Shown here piece after piece: positions 61,977-64,000 of a stretch of 64,000 nucleotides of DNA. This DNA comes from Microlunatus parietis (GTDB lineage: Bacteria; Actinomycetota; Actinomycetes; Propionibacteriales; Propionibacteriaceae). The notes beneath the pieces are model-generated. The model was not told the DNA's origin. It did no database searches and saw nothing but the letters and a program-made list of their open reading frames with translations. Within the stretch, counting starts at the first letter, position 1, and each line of letters opens with the position of its first letter. The stretch is from the NCBI RefSeq assembly GCF_013407955.1, contig NZ_JACCBU010000001.1, positions 1,860,001 to 1,924,000 of the forward strand. Direction: 5' to 3'. The translations under genes were made by a program, and so were the position numbers.

Positions 61977-63755
61977 TCAGCCGGCCGGCCGGACCGAGAC
62001 GGTACGGAACTCGGCCTCGCCCCTGTGGGTTCGCAGCCCGACCATCCCGGAATTGAACGAGGAGTACGGATCGGACGCGGTCAGCGTGATCACCTCGTCA
62101 CCGGCGCCCGGCCGGAACTCGGCCCGAAGCTCCGTCCCGGCCTTCGTGTCGACGACCCGGAGGCTCAGCCGATGCCAGGCGCTCCGAGCGATGCCGCCGG
62201 GAACGGCGCGGGACGACAGCTGCTGATAGGCGTAGTCCTGGCGCGCGATGAACAGCCGGCCGTTCACCGGATCAAGCCCGGCGTAATAGCCGTGGTGCGA
62301 GTCCGGGCCCTCCTGCGGGTCGGTGACCCGGGCCAGCAGGCCGGCGTCGATCGTGGTGGCGCCCAGCCGTACGTCGCTGCTCACGGTGTAGTCGGTCCAC
62401 CCGGTCGAGCCGGTGACTGCCTTCGGGAATCCTTGTCCGTCCTGCTGCCGGTAGACGCCGTCCTCGACCGACCAGGATCCGCCGTAGCCGATCCAGCCGG
62501 CTTGGCCGCGGCTGCCGAACGCGGACTCGAACGGCAGGGTGCCGACCGACGCGACACCGGTCGCCTCCCCGCAGGTTCCGCTGTCGCCGACGCTGGTCGG
62601 CGCGGTCAGCCGCACCTCCCCCGGCGGTCCGGCCGGCATCACGTGCGGGCTGTAATTGGCGTTGCAGCCAGGCGACGCGTTGCTCACCGTCCACGGTGCC
62701 GGCGACCAGTCCCAGAACCGGCTCAGATCCCTTCCGTCGCTGGTGAACAGGATCCGGTACTCCTCCGGCGCGAAGTCGTCACCGACGGTGTTGAAGACGT
62801 GCTGCGAGGCGAGCACGAGTTGCCCGGTCCGGTCGCCTGTCGGCACCCAGGTCACCACCGGGCTGTGGCCGGCGTAGCGACCGTCCGCGGTGATCACTTG
62901 ATCACCCAGGTCGGCGGCAGAACCCCACCTTGCTCCGTCGGCGGATCGCTTGACGTGCACAGCGCAGTGGGCCCGGCCGCAGATCTCGTACGAGAGCACG
63001 AAGTCGCCGCGCTGCCCCATCCGGGCCACCGTCGGCATGCCCGGTCGATCGCCGGGCAGTGCGCTCGCGACGTCCCGCTGGACCGGGCCCCAGGAGCGGC
63101 CGCCGTCGGTCGAGGTGACGTGGACGATCATCTGGCTGTGCTCCGGTGCCGACCGCTCGTCGGCGAAGTACATCTGGAGCCGGCCTTTGGTGTCCAGGAC
63201 CAGGTGCGGCTCCCAGATACCGCGACCAAACGTCCCGCCGCGCTGAATGACCTCGCCGGGCGTCCAGGTCCGTCCATGATCATGGGAGTACCAGGAGAAG
63301 AACTCGGTCACCGACCCGTCGGCCGGGACGAGGTTCGCCACCAGCATGATCGTGCCGGCGGGATGATCACCGAGCCGGTGGGGGAACTCGAACAGGTGCG
63401 GCTGCCACATCCGGGAGACCGGCCGGCCCGGCCCGGTGCGCTCGTCGGCGACGGTGCTCAGCGTGCTCCAGGACTTCCCGTCGTCGTCGCTGCTCTTGAT
63501 CAACAACTCGATCGGTCCGCCGGTCGGGTTGTCCCGCTCGAACGTCATCAGCAGCCGCCCGGGGGCCTCTCCGGCCGCGCTCAGCCTGAGCATGCGTGCA
63601 TAGATGTTGCTCTCCTCGGCCCCGACCGGCCGATGGATGAGCTCCCCTCCCGCGTCGGCACCGGCCCGTCCCGCGCCCAGCACGGTGACGGCTCCGACCA
63701 CGAGAACGGCGATTCCGACCAACACGGTACGGCTGAGATTCAGCGACATTGTCAT
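61977..63755 (-). CDS. Secreted sialidase-fold (BNR repeat) protein with C-terminal beta-sandwich
   Basis: A 592-residue exported protein. A signal peptide (LVGIAVLVVGAVTVLGAGRAGA) is followed by a six-bladed propeller with Asp-box motifs SSDDDGKSWS, SHDHGRTWT, STDGGRSWG and SADGARWGS. The C-terminal part from about residue 405 (GSWSVEDGVYRQ ... ARQDYAYQQL) resembles a laminin-G/3-keto-disaccharide-hydrolase-like jelly roll that binds glycans. The propeller suggests exo-glycosidase activity, but the sialidase arginine triad is not certain. ATG 63755 has an AGGAG ribosome site. Confidence 0.8.
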   Translation of the reverse strand: MTMSLNLSRTVLVGIAVLVVGAVTVLGAGRAGADAGGELIHRPVGAEESNIYARMLRLSAAGEAPGRLLMTFERDNPTGGPIELLIKSSDDDGKSWSTLSTVADERTGPGRPVSRMWQPHLFEFPHRLGDHPAGTIMLVANLVPADGSVTEFFSWYSHDHGRTWTPGEVIQRGGTFGRGIWEPHLVLDTKGRLQMYFADERSAPEHSQMIVHVTSTDGGRSWGPVQRDVASALPGDRPGMPTVARMGQRGDFVLSYEICGRAHCAVHVKRSADGARWGSAADLGDQVITADGRYAGHSPVVTWVPTGDRTGQLVLASQHVFNTVGDDFAPEEYRILFTSDGRDLSRFWDWSPAPWTVSNASPGCNANYSPHVMPAGPPGEVRLTAPTSVGDSGTCGEATGVASVGTLPFESAFGSRGQAGWIGYGGSWSVEDGVYRQQDGQGFPKAVTGSTGWTDYTVSSDVRLGATTIDAGLLARVTDPQEGPDSHHGYYAGLDPVNGRLFIARQDYAYQQLSSRAVPGGIARSAWHRLSLRVVDTKAGTELRAEFRPGAGDEVITLTASDPYSSFNSGMVGLRTHRGEAEFRTVSVRPAG

Positions 63756-63770
63756 CGCTCCTGCCCGAGA

Positions 63771-63790
63771 TTCTTGCAACGTTGCAAGAA
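63771..63790. promoter_or_regulatory. Perfect 20-bp palindromic operator upstream of the sialidase-like gene
   Basis: TTCTTGCAACGTTGCAAGAA is a perfect palindrome with a central CG, a LacI-family-type operator (TTGCAACGTTGCAA core). It lies 16 bp before the start codon, where it would block transcription of the sialidase-lacI pair. Confidence 0.8.
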
Positions 63791-63826
63791 AGGCTAGCAT
63801 CCTGCGGCGGAGCGACGCCATGGCTG

Positions 63827-64000
63827 CTACCGACAAAGATCGAGAATCGAGACCGACGCAAGATCAGCAACGCGTTCGAGACTTCCGGCGACGACCTCGG
63901 ATTGCCAGACCTGGTAGACATCCCGCCGGTACACGTCGACCGGCGGGAGGTAGACGAAGCCGGGGCCGTTGGTGCAGTTGAGGACGAAGATCGCGAGGTC
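63827..64000 (-). CDS. C-terminal end of an exported-ceramidase-like protein (partial)
   Basis: The last 57 residues of a minus-strand gene that continues beyond the window. It reads AIFVLNCTNGPGFVYLPP, then VYQVWQSEVVAGSLERVADLA, ending in TAG at 63827-63829. The GFVYLPP..Y....YQVWQS pattern resembles the C-terminal part of neutral/alkaline ceramidase-domain proteins found near bacterial carbohydrate genes. This is a weak assignment from a short piece. It lies upstream of the sialidase gene, same strand. Confidence 0.55.
   Translation of the reverse strand, partial: DLAIFVLNCTNGPGFVYLPPVDVYRRDVYQVWQSEVVAGSLERVADLASVSILDLCR

Overview
ORGANISM. The DNA is very GC-rich, with GC-biased third codon positions, frequent GTG starts and many ATGA/GTGA gene overlaps. 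It carries the actinobacterial housekeeping neighbourhood glmU-prs-rplY-pth-mfd-(lipoprotein)-mazG-eno-divIC-DUF501-ppx, the same gene set as the Mycobacterium tuberculosis Rv1014c-Rv1026 region. A soil or plant-associated member of the Actinomycetota is clear. A Propionibacteriales (Microlunatus/Kribbella-like) affiliation is only a guess. I see no rRNA, tRNA, CRISPR array, transposase or phage gene. LAYOUT. (1) 0-13 kb: a minus-strand operon for oligosaccharide use (Gfo/Idh oxidoreductase, Opp-type lipoprotein, two permeases, fused double ATPase, tandem-domain esterase). It is divergent from a LacI regulator, and a divergent nagB-like / uxaA-like pair follows. (2) 13-16 kb: a Tat-exported amidohydrolase, a membrane-anchored lipase and a ProC-like reductase. 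(3) 16-31 kb: a glycan locus with GH78 rhamnosidase, GH29 fucosidase, GH2 beta-galactosidase, an SDR, an AraC regulator, an LplB/LplC/lipoprotein importer and a heparinase II/III-type lyase. (4) 31-45 kb: the housekeeping block on the minus strand (deformylase, ACT protein, ppx, DUF501, divIC, eno, ilvA, mazG, lipoprotein, mfd), with an orphan VapB-like antitoxin and a Fic protein inserted beside mfd. (5) 45-50 kb: accessory genes (Uma2, PadR plus FAD monooxygenase, a decayed alginate lyase, a methyltransferase). (6) 50-60 kb: pth and rplY, a repeat-rich 0.8-kb gap, a GH106 rhamnosidase and a sugar isomerase, then prs and glmU. (7) 60-64 kb: a double VOC protein, a second LacI regulator, a secreted sialidase-like protein and the 3' end of another gene. 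HOW IT WORKS TOGETHER. Carbohydrate genes sit in several separate cassettes, each next to a LacI or AraC regulator or a LacI-like operator. Together they suggest uptake and debranching of complex acidic heteropolysaccharides rich in rhamnose, fucose, galactose and uronic acid (pectin- or algal-type glycans). The exact substrate is inference. UNEXPLAINED STRUCTURE. A family of long imperfect hairpins (four copies) lies at or near gene 3' ends. Two of the copies are joined to a 56/57-bp palindrome, making a composite that starts exactly at the stop codons of two unrelated polysaccharide-degrading genes about 20 kb apart. There is also a perfect 16-bp x 14 minisatellite upstream of rplY, a PELVEG-type dispersed repeat inserted in frame in lacZ, and a strong local excess of the hexamer TGATCA.
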